Source of the DNA: Streptomyces sp. HUAS CB01
GTDB lineage: Bacteria > Actinomycetota > Actinomycetes > Streptomycetales > Streptomycetaceae
DNA length: 64,000 bases
NCBI RefSeq assembly: GCF_030406905.1
Contig: NZ_CP129137.1
Coordinates: 6,417,501 to 6,481,500, forward strand
Direction of reading: 5' to 3'
The notes beneath the pieces are model-generated. The model saw only the letters and a program-made list of their open reading frames with translations, was not told the DNA's origin and did no database searches. Positions 52,930-62,353 of this stretch are shown in pieces (within the stretch, counting starts at the first letter, position 1; each line of letters starts with the position of its first letter). The position numbers and the translations under genes are program-made.

Positions 52930-54516
52930 TCACTGCTCGCGCAACGGGACCGACACGTACGAGGGGTCGGTCGCGGGCGAGGAGAAGGTCAGCTGCGCGC
53001 CGGACGGGTTGTGCTCGATGTAGAGCGGGTCGACCGTGTCGACGACCAGGGCCAGACGGTGGCCTGCCGGGACGTCGTAGGCGGTGGAGAACAACTCCAG
53101 GTCTACGGGGAACGGCTCGCCCGGGGTCCGGCCGTGGAACGTGTACGGCGCACTGCTGACCAGCTTGCCGAGGCCGAGCGGCCCCACGTCGTAGAGGTAC
53201 GCGACGAGGGTGCCGCTCTCCTTGGTGCTGGTGACCGTGGTGTGGAGCCTCGCCGTCCCCCTGATCCGCTGGGGGGAGCCGTGGCGCTCGGACTGCCAGA
53301 CCGCGGCGTAGCGCCGGGGGAGCAGCGGGATCGAGGCGACCGGGGGCAGTTTCACGAACTGGTCCAGGACGTTGGAGAGCATCACGATGCCCCCGTTCGC
53401 CCCCGAGTCGATGTTCGCGTGGATCCTCTTCGTGCCGCCCAGGGTGACCTTGCGGGCGTCGGCGCCCACCGACTTCCAGTCCGGGTAGGTCTCGTAGGGG
53501 CCGCCGGAGCGCGACTTGATGCGCACGGGCGCCTCGCGGTCCACTCCGTTGTCCGTGCCCCTGAGGTGGTGGTCGAGCCAGCGGCGGGTGCTCGTCCAGG
53601 TGTCGTTGGGCAGGCCGAGCAGGCCCGTCGCCTCGGCGGTCGCATGGTCGCCCGGACGGAACTCCAGCCGCTTGGGCACGGTGAGCCGCTCGTAGAACTC
53701 GGCGTACTGGTTGGGCGGGAAGACGGTGTCGCCCCAGGCGTTGCCCAGCATCACCGCCGCGCCGTTCCGGTTGATCCGGTCGACGTAGGCCGAGGGGGAG
53801 CGCTTCTCCCCCCAGGCGATCATCTCGTCCTCCTTCTCCAGGTTCGATCCGAGGAAGTCCTTGGTGAACTGCTGGAACTCGGGGCTGGGGCGGCCCGTGA
53901 GATAGCCGGCGCCGACCAGCAGGCCGGCGGCCTGGAGGTGCTGGGTGCGGCCGCTGTAGATGGAGTCGGTGAGGTCGGCCCAGCCGCTGAGCGCCGCCAC
54001 GGCCTTGATCCGGTCGTCGTGCGCCGCGGCGAGAAGGGTGATGCCGGCCGCGTACGACATCCCTGCCATGCCCACCCTGGACGGGTCGGCCGGGGTGTTG
54101 GCGAGCGCCCAGTCGATGACCTTGCGCGCGTCGGCGATGTCGGGCGGCCCCGCGACCTCGATGTTCCCGCCGGACTGCCAGAAGCCGCGGACGTTGTAGG
54201 TGACCACCACGTAGCCGGAGTCGGCGAGCTTCGCGGCCTGCGCGAGGTACTCGACCTGGGGTGTGGCCCAGCTGGTGGGGAGTACGACCACCGGGTACGT
54301 GCGCGAGCCGCCGGCGCCGGCCGGGGTGACGACGTTGGCCTTGAGGACGGTGCCGCCGTCACCGCGGATGTCGACGAACCGGATGCCCGGTGCCGACGAC
54401 GCCTCGGTGGCCGCCGCGGGGGTGGCCGGGGCGAGCCCGAAGGCCGCCCCGGCCAGCAGCGCCGCGGAGACGGCGCCGGTCGTCGAGGTGCGCAGGGCTT
54501 TGTGGGGGTGTCCCAT
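52930..54516 (-). CDS. Secreted CocE/NonD-family hydrolase (X-Pro dipeptidyl-peptidase-like)
   Basis: A 528-residue exported enzyme. The signal peptide has a basic start (MGHPHKALR), a hydrophobic core (AVSAALLAGAAFGLAPA) and a likely cleavage after AAA near residue 36. The alpha/beta hydrolase core (about 50-330) has the nucleophile serine in VGMAGMSYAAGITLL, preceded by YNVRGFWQSGG; the C-terminal jelly-roll domain (about 350-528) is typical of X-Pro dipeptidyl-peptidase and cocaine-esterase-like proteins. Substrate unknown. The upstream region contains several palindromes that may be operator sites. Confidence 0.85.
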   Translation of the reverse strand: MGHPHKALRTSTTGAVSAALLAGAAFGLAPATPAAATEASSAPGIRFVDIRGDGGTVLKANVVTPAGAGGSRTYPVVVLPTSWATPQVEYLAQAAKLADSGYVVVTYNVRGFWQSGGNIEVAGPPDIADARKVIDWALANTPADPSRVGMAGMSYAAGITLLAAAHDDRIKAVAALSGWADLTDSIYSGRTQHLQAAGLLVGAGYLTGRPSPEFQQFTKDFLGSNLEKEDEMIAWGEKRSPSAYVDRINRNGAAVMLGNAWGDTVFPPNQYAEFYERLTVPKRLEFRPGDHATAEATGLLGLPNDTWTSTRRWLDHHLRGTDNGVDREAPVRIKSRSGGPYETYPDWKSVGADARKVTLGGTKRIHANIDSGANGGIVMLSNVLDQFVKLPPVASIPLLPRRYAAVWQSERHGSPQRIRGTARLHTTVTSTKESGTLVAYLYDVGPLGLGKLVSSAPYTFHGRTPGEPFPVDLELFSTAYDVPAGHRLALVVDTVDPLYIEHNPSGAQLTFSSPATDPSYVSVPLREQ

Positions 54517-54683
54517 CGCTCACTCCTGACTCGTGCCGGCCGACCCGTGCCGGTCCGAAAGTGACCCGAAGGTAACCTCCCGCCTTTACCTTTGGTAACC
54601 GGTCGGTAAGTTACGCGCGCGTAACGATTGTTGTACCTGACGTCAGCGAGCGTGCGCGGCCGTTGACATTCGCTGACGAGGCG
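54517..54683. promoter_or_regulatory. Palindrome-rich upstream region of CocE-type gene
   Basis: GTTACGCGCGCGTAAC (54610-54625) is a perfect 16-bp palindrome. GGTAACC occurs twice just downstream on the coding strand's side (near 54571 and 54594). CGTCAGCGA (54641-54649) and TCGCTGACG (54670-54678) form a 9-bp inverted repeat that may also end the L,D-transpeptidase transcript. The density of symmetrical sites suggests tight regulation. Confidence 0.6.
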
Positions 54684-55904
54684 TCAGCGCAGGGCGCTCT
54701 TCGCCTGCCACTCCGTCCAGCCGAGGTTCCACGCGCCGTAACCGTTGTTGACCGCGACGGTGCCCTTGGCGTCGCCGCCGGTGATCTCGAACGGGTCGCC
54801 GACCCGGACCTCCGCGTAGACCGAGGCGGCGTCCGCGTCGCTCATGCCGACACAGCCCGAACTCCGGTTGGCGCTGCCGAAGTAGGCGGCGTTCCAGGGG
54901 GCGGCGTGCGCGTACATCCCGGACCAGGTCAGCCGCATCGAGTAGTCGACCATCTTGTCGTAGGCGTCGCCCAGGCCGACCGTCTCCGAACGCATGTTGA
55001 TCGTGCCCTCCTTGGCCATCAGCACCGCCGTGCCGCGCCACGAGGCCTTCTCGCCGCCGGGCGTGCCCGCGGACATGGGTACGTCCTTGACCTGGACTCC
55101 GTCGCGGTAGAGCCGCAGCCGGTGGCTGTCGAGGTCGACCTTCACCACCTGCTGCCTGCCCACGGTGAACCCGGTCGTGTAGTCCCGGACGAACCAGCCG
55201 CCGTCCGCGCCCGAGTCGACGCCGTTCAGCCGCGCGTCGAGCGTCACCTTCGTCCCCGGCTTCCAGTACTCCTTCGGTCGCCAGTCGACCCGGTCCTTGC
55301 CCGACCAGTCCTGCATCCAGCCCCACGAGCCCTGGGTGTCGTCGGACGTGGTGACCCTGAGCTGCCGTTCCACGGCGGCCTTGTTCTTCACCGGGTGGTC
55401 GAAGACGATCGACAGCGGCTGGGCGACGCCCACGGTGGAGTCCCTGCCCGGCACCAGCGCCAGTTTGTTGACCTTCTCCGCCGCGGCCGTGGCGAACTCG
55501 GCCCGGGCCGTGCCGCCTTGGTCGTCCCGCGCCTCGACCGCGTACGCCGTGCCCGGTGCGGCGACCCGGGACGAGGCCCAGCTCCGGCCGTCGCCCGAGA
55601 CCTTTCCGTCGAGCCTCTCGCCGCGGGAGCCGGTGACCGTCACCTGGCGCAGCCGCCCCGACTCCAGCGTCACCCGCACGGGTTCACCGGCCCGGGCCTG
55701 CTTGCCCCGCAGATTCACCGTGATGCTCGTCCGCGACTGACCCTTGCCGTCCGCTCCCGGGTCCTCCGGGGCGGAGCCGGAACACCCCGCGAGCCCCACC
55801 GCCAGGGCCACCGCGCCGGCGGTCGCGGCGGCGCTCCGGCCCCGGCGCTGACGCCGATGGGCGAGCGGGGCGCTCGGGTGCGTGTGGACGCGGCTGCGGC
55901 TCAA
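54684..55904 (-). CDS. L,D-transpeptidase lipoprotein (Ig-like domains plus YkuD)
   Basis: A 406-residue cell-wall enzyme that makes 3-3 cross-links in peptidoglycan. The signal peptide ends in the lipobox VGLAGC. Two immunoglobulin-like domains (about 65-270) precede the YkuD catalytic domain (about 275-400), whose active site is SANRSSGCVGMSDADAA with the catalytic cysteine, and the histidine in MYAHAAPWN. This arrangement is that of mycobacterial LdtMt2. The TTG at 55904 follows GGAGG by 8 bases. The upstream gene is divergent and the CocE-type gene follows downstream on the same strand. Confidence 0.9.
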   Translation of the reverse strand: MSRSRVHTHPSAPLAHRRQRRGRSAAATAGAVALAVGLAGCSGSAPEDPGADGKGQSRTSITVNLRGKQARAGEPVRVTLESGRLRQVTVTGSRGERLDGKVSGDGRSWASSRVAAPGTAYAVEARDDQGGTARAEFATAAAEKVNKLALVPGRDSTVGVAQPLSIVFDHPVKNKAAVERQLRVTTSDDTQGSWGWMQDWSGKDRVDWRPKEYWKPGTKVTLDARLNGVDSGADGGWFVRDYTTGFTVGRQQVVKVDLDSHRLRLYRDGVQVKDVPMSAGTPGGEKASWRGTAVLMAKEGTINMRSETVGLGDAYDKMVDYSMRLTWSGMYAHAAPWNAAYFGSANRSSGCVGMSDADAASVYAEVRVGDPFEITGGDAKGTVAVNNGYGAWNLGWTEWQAKSALR

Positions 55905-56125
55905 CTCAAAAACCTCCGTGACGATCTCTCTCCCCGGTAGAGAGCAACGAGCGGTTGGACCGGTTGCGTACATACCGGGAATTTCCGTCCCCCCTGGGTG
56001 TGACATGTCCGACAGTGCGCCGGTTCTGCACCCTGGCGGTTCCGCACACACCGGTACACCGTGGTGGCGTACGGCCCGCGCTCACCCGCGGCCCGCACTC
56101 CGCTGCCCCGCGAACGGAGAAGACG

Positions 56126-56896
56126 TTGACACCCTTCGTGCTCCCGCACACGCTCCTCGGCGACGGCCCGCACCGGGTCGTCGCCGTCCACGGCTGGCTC
56201 GCGGACCGCGACGCCTTCGCCCCCGTGCGCCCCGACCTCGACCTGGAGTCGTTCACCTACGCGTTCGTCGATCTGCGCGGCTACGGCGAGGCCATGGGCA
56301 CACCGGGCGGGCACACCACGGGCGAGGGCGCCGCCGACGTCCTCGCCCTCGCCGGGCACCTCGGCTGGGACCGCTTCTCGGTCGTCGGCCACTCCATGGG
56401 CGGAGCGGTGGCCCAGCGCGTCGCCGCGCTCGTACCGGACCGGGTGCGGCGGATCGTCGGCATCTCCCCGGTCCCGGCCAACGGGCTGCCGATGCCGCCC
56501 GAGCAGTGGGGGCTCTTCGCCGACGCCGCCGAACGCCCGGAGAACCGCCGCGTCATCATCGACCTCACCACCGGCTCGGTGCGGCCGGCCGCCTGGCTGG
56601 ACCGCATGGTCCGCAGGTCGGTGGAGCGCAGCGACCCCAAGGCGTTCCGCGCCTGGCTGGACTCCTGGGCCGTCGAGGACTTCCACACCGATGTGGACGG
56701 GTCGGCCGTCCCCGCGCTCGCCGTCACCGGCGCGCTCGACCCGGCCGTCAACGCCGGGCTGATGCGGGACACCTGGATGCGCTCGTTCCCGCACGGCGAG
56801 CTCGCCGAACTGGCCCACGCCGGGCACTACGCCATGGACGAGACGCCGCTGCAACTGATCCGCATCGTCGAGGACTTCCTCCGGGCCGACGGATGA
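56126..56896 (+). CDS. Alpha/beta hydrolase
   Basis: A 256-residue soluble hydrolase. VVAVHGWLADRDAF holds the oxyanion region, FSVVGHSMGGAVAQRVAALVPDRV the nucleophile serine in GHSMGG, VTGALDP the acid and AGHYAMDETP the histidine. The TTG at 56126 follows GGAGA. Its stop overlaps the P450 start (ATGA), so the two are co-translated and probably act in one pathway, for example ester cleavage before or after oxidation. Substrate unknown. Confidence 0.85.
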   Translation: MTPFVLPHTLLGDGPHRVVAVHGWLADRDAFAPVRPDLDLESFTYAFVDLRGYGEAMGTPGGHTTGEGAADVLALAGHLGWDRFSVVGHSMGGAVAQRVAALVPDRVRRIVGISPVPANGLPMPPEQWGLFADAAERPENRRVIIDLTTGSVRPAAWLDRMVRRSVERSDPKAFRAWLDSWAVEDFHTDVDGSAVPALAVTGALDPAVNAGLMRDTWMRSFPHGELAELAHAGHYAMDETPLQLIRIVEDFLRADG

Positions 56897-58194
56897 GCAC
56901 GGTGCCCGCCCCGGACGTCTTCGACCCGCGGCTGTACGCGGCCGGGCTGCCGCACGCCGCCTTCCGCGAGCTGCGCGACCGTCACCCCGTCTCCTGGCAG
57001 GACGAGTACGAGGTGCTGGGCTGGCCGTCGGGCCCCGGCTTCTGGGCGGTCGTCCGGCACGCCGACGTCGTGCGCGTCCTCAAGGAGCCCCGCACCTACT
57101 CGTCCCGGACCGGCGCGACCCAGATCCGCGACCCCGACCCCGCCGATCTGCCCTTCATCCGCCGCATGATGCTCAACCAGGACCCGTGCCCCCGCCGCCC
57201 GGCCGTGGCGCCGCCGGCCGCGGGCGGCGCGGAGGAGGGCGGCCCCGACCACGGCCGGCTGCGGCGGCTCGTCAGCCGGGCCTTCACCCCCGGCCGCGTC
57301 GACCGCTTCACCTCCGCCGCCCGCACCCGGGCCCGGGAACTGCTCGGCGCCGCCCGCGGGGCCGGCCCCGTCGTCGACCTCGTCACCGCCGTCACCGACG
57401 ACTACGCCCTCCTCAACCTCGCCGATCTGCTGGGTGTCCCGGAGAGCGACCGGGGGCTGCTGCTGTCGTGGACGGAGCGCGTCATCGGCTACCAGGACCC
57501 CGACGAACCACCCGTGCTCGACGCGGACGGCAGACCCGTCAACCCCCGCTCGCCCGCGATGCTCAAGGAGATGTTCGACTACGCCCGCGAACTGGCGGCG
57601 TACAAGCGCCGCCGGCCCGGCGACGACGTCATGACCGCACTCGCCGGCAGCGGACTCCGCGACGGCGAGCTCGAGATGTTCTTCTTTCTCCTCACCGTCG
57701 CCGGGAACGACACCGTCCGCAGCGCCGCGCCCGGCGGCTTCCTCGCCCTCGCCGAACACCCGGACCAGCAGCGGCGCCTCCGCTCCGGCGAGGCGGCGCC
57801 GGACACCGCGGTCGAGGAACTGCTGCGCTGGCACCCGCCCGTGCTCTCGTTCCGCCGCACGGCGACCCACGACACGACGCTCGCCGGCCGGGACATCCGC
57901 GCCGGCGACAAGGTCGTCGTCTTCCACGCCTCGGCCAACTACGACGACCGCGCCTTCCGCGAACCCCACCGCCTGGACCTGACCCGCACCCCCAACCCCC
58001 ATGTCTCCTTCGGTGACGGACCGCACGTGTGCCTCGGCGCCCACTTCGCGCGCCTCCAGCTCCGCGTGCTGCACGAGGAGGCGAGGGCCCTGCTGCCGCC
58101 CTGCACCCTGGGCGGGGAGCCCCGGAGGCTGGTGTCCAACTTCATCAACGGGCTGAAGTCGCTGCCGCTGGCCCTGGCGGGTACGGACGGATGA
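56893..58194 (+). CDS. Cytochrome P450 (CYP125/142-like) with C-helix insertion
   Basis: A 433-residue P450. The I-helix motif is AGNDT, as in the CYP124/125/142 group of steroid and lipid hydroxylases; the K-helix is EELLR and the heme loop FGDGPHVCLGAHFARL with its cysteine is intact. At residues 97-120 the normal DPPDHGRLRR is split: 19 residues (99-117; bases 57187-57243) rich in Pro, Ala and Gly separate DP from PDHGRLRRLVSRAFTP. This segment leads into the C helix, which holds heme propionate contacts. The insertion is exactly 57 bases. Translational coupling links it to the hydrolase. Confidence 0.88.
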   Translation: MSTVPAPDVFDPRLYAAGLPHAAFRELRDRHPVSWQDEYEVLGWPSGPGFWAVVRHADVVRVLKEPRTYSSRTGATQIRDPDPADLPFIRRMMLNQDPCPRRPAVAPPAAGGAEEGGPDHGRLRRLVSRAFTPGRVDRFTSAARTRARELLGAARGAGPVVDLVTAVTDDYALLNLADLLGVPESDRGLLLSWTERVIGYQDPDEPPVLDADGRPVNPRSPAMLKEMFDYARELAAYKRRRPGDDVMTALAGSGLRDGELEMFFFLLTVAGNDTVRSAAPGGFLALAEHPDQQRRLRSGEAAPDTAVEELLRWHPPVLSFRRTATHDTTLAGRDIRAGDKVVVFHASANYDDRAFREPHRLDLTRTPNPHVSFGDGPHVCLGAHFARLQLRVLHEEARALLPPCTLGGEPRRLVSNFINGLKSLPLALAGTDG

Positions 58195-58619
58195 CGCGGC
58201 GCCGCGGCGGGGCGCGGTGCTCCCGGCCCTCGTCGCCACGGACGACGAAGGGGCCGCCCACGACCGCCGCGGTGTGCGCCCGGACGCGGCCGTTCTCGTC
58301 GGAACCGCTGCCGGGCCGGGCCGGGCCCGGCCCGCCCCGAACCGGTGCGGACGACGGCGGGCGGCGGCACGCCCGGTGAACACCGTGGACGGCGCGCGGT
58401 GGGTGACGCGACGGCACCGGGCACCACGGTGCGGGGCGGCGGACGGCGCCGTGGGCCCGTGCACGGCTCCCGCGCCCTCCGCCCCCGTCACCGGGGGCGG
58501 ATACCGGGTCCGGCACGCGGACCCGCCGCTGTGGCCGTCGGGGTGATCCCCTCGCGGGAGGGTGCCGCAGCCGCGGCGCACCGCGTTCTTCCGCGCTCCC
58601 CGGCGACCTGGCGCCGTGG
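58195..58619. other. Gene-free stretch with palindrome
   Basis: A 425-bp gap between convergent genes with no credible protein. GGGCCGGGCCCGGCCC (58318-58333) is a perfect 16-bp palindrome and may act as terminator. No promoter is expected here, since both flanking genes end in it. Confidence 0.55.
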
Positions 58620-59396
58620 CTAGCCCTTCGCCCGGTGGGACTTGCGCGACGGAGCCGTAGCCGGAGCGGGGTCGGGCGCTGCCGCCGGGGCCGGGGACTG
58701 GGCGGCGCGGGTCACGTCGGCGACGAGTTCGACGACATCGGGGCCGTACGCCTGGGTGTTGACCACCTTGAGCAGCAGGACGAAGGAGTTCGAGCCGTGC
58801 TTGCGGGCGAGCTTCTCGTGGTGGCGGGCCAGATAGCGGGTCGCCGCCTGGTTCGTGATGGCGCGCTGGCCGCAGAAGAGGAACACGGGCCGGCCGCCCT
58901 CACCGGCGGTCAGCCGGGCGAGGAGCACGTACTCCGTGGTGCCCGCCTCCAGCCGGTAGCGCTCGGAACCGATCCGGAAGGCACCGCGGTCCGGGCCCGC
59001 CTCCACGTCCGTGTTCACCTGCACACCGGGCAGCAGACTGCTCAGATGGGCCGCCATCCGCCGATTGGAGTAAGGCCCGCCGACGCAGAACTCGGTGCGC
59101 TCGCCGAAGCCCTGCTGGGCGACGTCGTGCTGGAGTATCCGGGCGTTCGCCCCGCAGTCCTTGATGAGCGCGGAGAGCTCCAGCAGCGCGAACACGTCGA
59201 AGCGGTGCACGGCGCCGTCGGCGCCGGCGTCGCGGTTGACGACGAGCAGGCACTCGGAGTTGCCGGGTAGACCGAAGAAGGCCTGCTTGCGGCGCAGCTT
59301 CCGGCGCCACAGGTAGGTCCGGACCGTCCAGCCGAGGAAGGCGCTGACACCGGCGGCCACGACACCGAGCACGATGTTGCGCAGGTCTTCGTTCAT
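58620..59396 (-). CDS. Membrane-anchored protein of unknown function
   Basis: A 258-residue protein: an N-terminal helix (VLGVVAAGVSAFLGWTV) and a basic stretch (RRKLRRKQ), then a cytoplasmic alpha/beta domain. Two similar blocks stand out, FCVGGPYSNRRMAAHLSSL and FLFCGQRAITNQAATRYLARH, each preceded by a hydrophobic strand; together with SECLLVVNRD they suggest a Rossmann-like ligand-binding fold. The tail (about 225-258) is Ala/Pro-rich and basic. No family is recognised. The ATG at 59396 is preferred because it starts directly before the helix. It is divergent from the gamma-glutamyltransferase gene. Confidence 0.7.
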   Translation of the reverse strand: MNEDLRNIVLGVVAAGVSAFLGWTVRTYLWRRKLRRKQAFFGLPGNSECLLVVNRDAGADGAVHRFDVFALLELSALIKDCGANARILQHDVAQQGFGERTEFCVGGPYSNRRMAAHLSSLLPGVQVNTDVEAGPDRGAFRIGSERYRLEAGTTEYVLLARLTAGEGGRPVFLFCGQRAITNQAATRYLARHHEKLARKHGSNSFVLLLKVVNTQAYGPDVVELVADVTRAAQSPAPAAAPDPAPATAPSRKSHRAKG

Positions 59397-59512
59397 GGGC
59401 GCGCATGCTAGCGCCACGGGCGGAACAATGTTCGATGTGGTCCAGATGTGTTCCTGACGGCGAACGCGCGGTGACGTTACGCTGCGCGGACGTCCGCCGG
59501 ATGGAGGTACGC

Positions 59513-61333
59513 ATGCGTCGCAGAGTCGTCCGTCACGCTCCGGTCACCGTCGCCGTCGTCCTGGCCGTGCTCACGGCCGGTGCGGCCGCGCCGCCGACGC
59601 AGCAACCACCGGACCGGACGCCGACGCCCGTGAAGGAGCCCGTGGCCGCCGGGTACGGGGGAGCGGTCGCGAGCGTCGACGCCGACGCCTCGGCGGTGGG
59701 CATCGAGGTGCTGCGGCGCGGCGGGAACGCCGTGGACGCGGCCGTCGCCACGGCCGCCGCGCTCGGGGTCACCGAGCCGTACTCGGCCGGTATCGGCGGC
59801 GGCGGCTACTTCGTGTACTACGACGCGAGACAGCGCAGGGTCCACACCGTCGACGGGCGCGAGACCGCACCCCGCTCGGCCGACGCCGCGCTGTTCCAGG
59901 AGAACGGCAAGCCCATCCCGTTCGAGGAGGGCGTCACCAGCGGCCTGGGCGTCGGCACCCCCGGTACCCCCGCGACCTGGGACACGGCGCTCGCCGCCTG
60001 GGGCAGCCGCCCGCTCGCGGACCTGCTGAAGCCGGCGGAGCGACTGGCGAGGAACGGCTTCACCGTCGACGAGACCTTCCGCAGCCAGACCCGGGCGAAC
60101 GAGGCCCGGTTCCGGGACTTCCCGGCCAGCGCCGAGCTGTTCCTGCCCGGCGGCCGTCTGCCGGAGCCCGGCTCCGTCTTCAAGAACCCCGATCTCGCCC
60201 GTACTTATGCGGACATCGGCCGCGAGGGCACCGAAGTGCTCTACCGGGGCGACGTCGCCCGCGACATCGTCCGTACCGTGCGCGCCCCGCAGGTGCGCGA
60301 GGGCGCCACCCGCGTCGTACGGCCCGGCGACCTCACGCTGCGCGACCTCGCCTCGTACGAGACGGTGCGCCGGTACCCGACGAGGGTGTCCTACCGGGGG
60401 CTCGACGTCTACGGCATGGCCCCGTCGTCGTCCGGCGGCACCAGCGTCGGCGAGGCGCTGAACATCCTGGAGAGCACCGACCTGTCGGGCCTGTCCGAGT
60501 CGAAGTACCTGCACCGCTTCATCGAGGCGAGCCGGATCGCCTTCGCGGACCGGGGGCGCTGGGTCGGCGACCCGGCCTTCGAGGACGTGCCGGTGCGGGG
60601 ACTGCTCTCCCAGCGGTACGCGGACACCCGGGCCTGCCTCATCCGCGACGACGCCGTCCTCACCAGCCCGCTCGCGCCCGGGGACCCGCGTGATCCGCGG
60701 CCGTGCGCGTCGGCGGGCAGGGCCGCGCCGACGACGTACGAGGGCGAGAACACCACCCATCTCACCGTGGCCGACAAGTGGGGCAACGTCGTCGCCTACA
60801 CGCTGACGATCGAGTCGACCGGCGGCAGCGGCATCACCGTGCCCGGCCGGGGGTTCCTCCTGAACAACGAGCTGACGGACTTCTCCTTCGCCCCGGCCGA
60901 TCCGGCCGTCCACGACCCGAACCTCCCCGGCCCCGGCAAGCGGCCGCGCTCGTCGATGTCCCCGACGATCGTCCTGGACGACCGCGCCCGGCCCGTGCTG
61001 GCCCTGGGCTCCCCGGGCGGTGCCACGATCATCACCACCGCACTGCAGACGCTCACCGGCGTCGTCGACCGGGGTCTGCCCCTGGTCGACGCGATCGCCG
61101 CCCCGCGCGCCAGCCAGCGCAACCAGCCCACCACCGAACTCGAACCGGCCCTCTGGAACAGCCCGCTCCGGGCGGAGCTCGAGGCGCTGGGCCACGCCTT
61201 CCGACTGAATCCGGAGATCGGCGCCGCGACCGGGGTGCACCGTCTGCCGGACGGCCGCTGGCTGGCGGCGGCGGAGAAGGTCCGCCGCGGCGGCGGCTCG
61301 GCGATGGTGGTGCGCCCCTCGGGCACCCCGTAG
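59513..61333 (+). CDS. ggt: Gamma-glutamyltransferase
   Basis: A 606-residue exported enzyme that transfers or hydrolyses gamma-glutamyl groups of glutathione-like peptides. A signal peptide (VTVAVVLAVLTAGAAAPP) is followed by the large subunit and the autocleavage site: ENTTHLTVADKWGNVV holds the threonine that becomes the N-terminus and nucleophile of the small subunit. GFLLNNELTDF and PRSSMSPTIVLDD, LGSPGGATIITTAL are further family motifs. Streptomyces lack glutathione, so external peptides or polyglutamate may be substrates. The ATG at 59513 follows GGAGG; longer in-frame starts exist. Confidence 0.93.
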   Translation: MRRRVVRHAPVTVAVVLAVLTAGAAAPPTQQPPDRTPTPVKEPVAAGYGGAVASVDADASAVGIEVLRRGGNAVDAAVATAAALGVTEPYSAGIGGGGYFVYYDARQRRVHTVDGRETAPRSADAALFQENGKPIPFEEGVTSGLGVGTPGTPATWDTALAAWGSRPLADLLKPAERLARNGFTVDETFRSQTRANEARFRDFPASAELFLPGGRLPEPGSVFKNPDLARTYADIGREGTEVLYRGDVARDIVRTVRAPQVREGATRVVRPGDLTLRDLASYETVRRYPTRVSYRGLDVYGMAPSSSGGTSVGEALNILESTDLSGLSESKYLHRFIEASRIAFADRGRWVGDPAFEDVPVRGLLSQRYADTRACLIRDDAVLTSPLAPGDPRDPRPCASAGRAAPTTYEGENTTHLTVADKWGNVVAYTLTIESTGGSGITVPGRGFLLNNELTDFSFAPADPAVHDPNLPGPGKRPRSSMSPTIVLDDRARPVLALGSPGGATIITTALQTLTGVVDRGLPLVDAIAAPRASQRNQPTTELEPALWNSPLRAELEALGHAFRLNPEIGAATGVHRLPDGRWLAAAEKVRRGGGSAMVVRPSGTP

Positions 61334-61489
61334 GCCGCCCCTCGGGCATCCGGACCGGCTCCGGCCGGCCCCGCCGTGTCCGGCCACCGCGCGGCCGCGG
61401 TGCGGCACCGGGTCACCCTCACGGGCGGCCCCGGTGGCGCACCGCGGCCTTCCCGCTGCTTGCTGGTAGGGACAGAAAGCGAGCAGCCC

Positions 61490-62128
61490 ATGGAGCCGAA
61501 CCGGGAGCGACTTCGCACCCCCCGCGCCGCGGGGCTTGCCGGCATCGTGTTCGCGGTGCTGCTGGCCGCCGCGATCGTGCTGATGAGGCTGGCGATCCCC
61601 GAGGGCGCCGCCGAGGCGGGTGACGACGCGCTCAGCCCCGGCCGCCGGCGGGCCGTGCGCGCGGCCCTGGAACTCGTCCCGTTCGCCGGGATCTTCTTCC
61701 TGTGGTTCATGGGCGCGCTGCGGGCCCAGGTGGGGGAGCGGGAGGACAAGTTCGTCGCGACGGTCTTCCTGGGTAGCGGACTGGTGTTCGTGGCGACCAT
61801 GTTCGGAGCCGCATCGGCGGCGGGCAGCATCCTCGACGACCAGCAGCCCTCGGAGTTCGGACGCAACTTCGCGTACACGCTGCTGACGACGTACTCGATG
61901 CGGATGGCCGCCGTCTTCGTCCTCGCGACCTCGACCATCGGCCACCGGCTCGGAGTGATCCCGCGTCCGCTGGCCGTGATCGGCTACGTGGCCGGCCTGG
62001 TGCTGCTGTTCGCGGGGCCGGCCTTCCCGTGGTCGGAACTGGTCTTCCCGGCCTGGTCCGCGCTCATCAGCGTCCATCTGCTGCGGGTCCGGATGAGAGC
62101 CCGGCCGGAGCCGGCGGACGTGGTCTGA
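61490..62128 (+). CDS. Integral membrane protein of unknown function
   Basis: A 212-residue protein with about five hydrophobic segments: AGIVFAVLLAAAIVLMRL, VPFAGIFFLWFMGALRA, FVATVFLGSGLVFVATMFGAASAAG, TYSMRMAAVFVLATSTIG and VIGYVAGLVLLFAGPAFPWSELVFPAWSAL in short pieces. No catalytic motif is visible. It lies between ggt and the ferredoxin operon without overlap to either, so it is probably transcribed on its own. Confidence 0.65.
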   Translation: MEPNRERLRTPRAAGLAGIVFAVLLAAAIVLMRLAIPEGAAEAGDDALSPGRRRAVRAALELVPFAGIFFLWFMGALRAQVGEREDKFVATVFLGSGLVFVATMFGAASAAGSILDDQQPSEFGRNFAYTLLTTYSMRMAAVFVLATSTIGHRLGVIPRPLAVIGYVAGLVLLFAGPAFPWSELVFPAWSALISVHLLRVRMRARPEPADVV

Positions 62129-62353
62129 ACTCCCGCCGCCGCACGGTCACCGGCCGCGGCGGCCGTTCGTGGTCCGGATGCACCCGCCGGCCGGAGCCGG
62201 GCCACCGCGCCCCGTCCGCCCGCCCCGTCCGCCCGCCGGACCCGGCCCACGCCTTTCCGCTCACCCCTTCGGCCGCCACGGCGAGCGGGACCGCCCCGCT
62301 GCTCCCATGCTGGTTCCGGGGGAGTGACCAGGCACGGGAAGGGCTGATCCGTC

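Noticed and set aside
58195..58619. Several open frames of 60-120 codons between the P450 and the anchored protein
   Set aside because: All are low-complexity, lack ribosome-binding sites and overlap each other in several frames.
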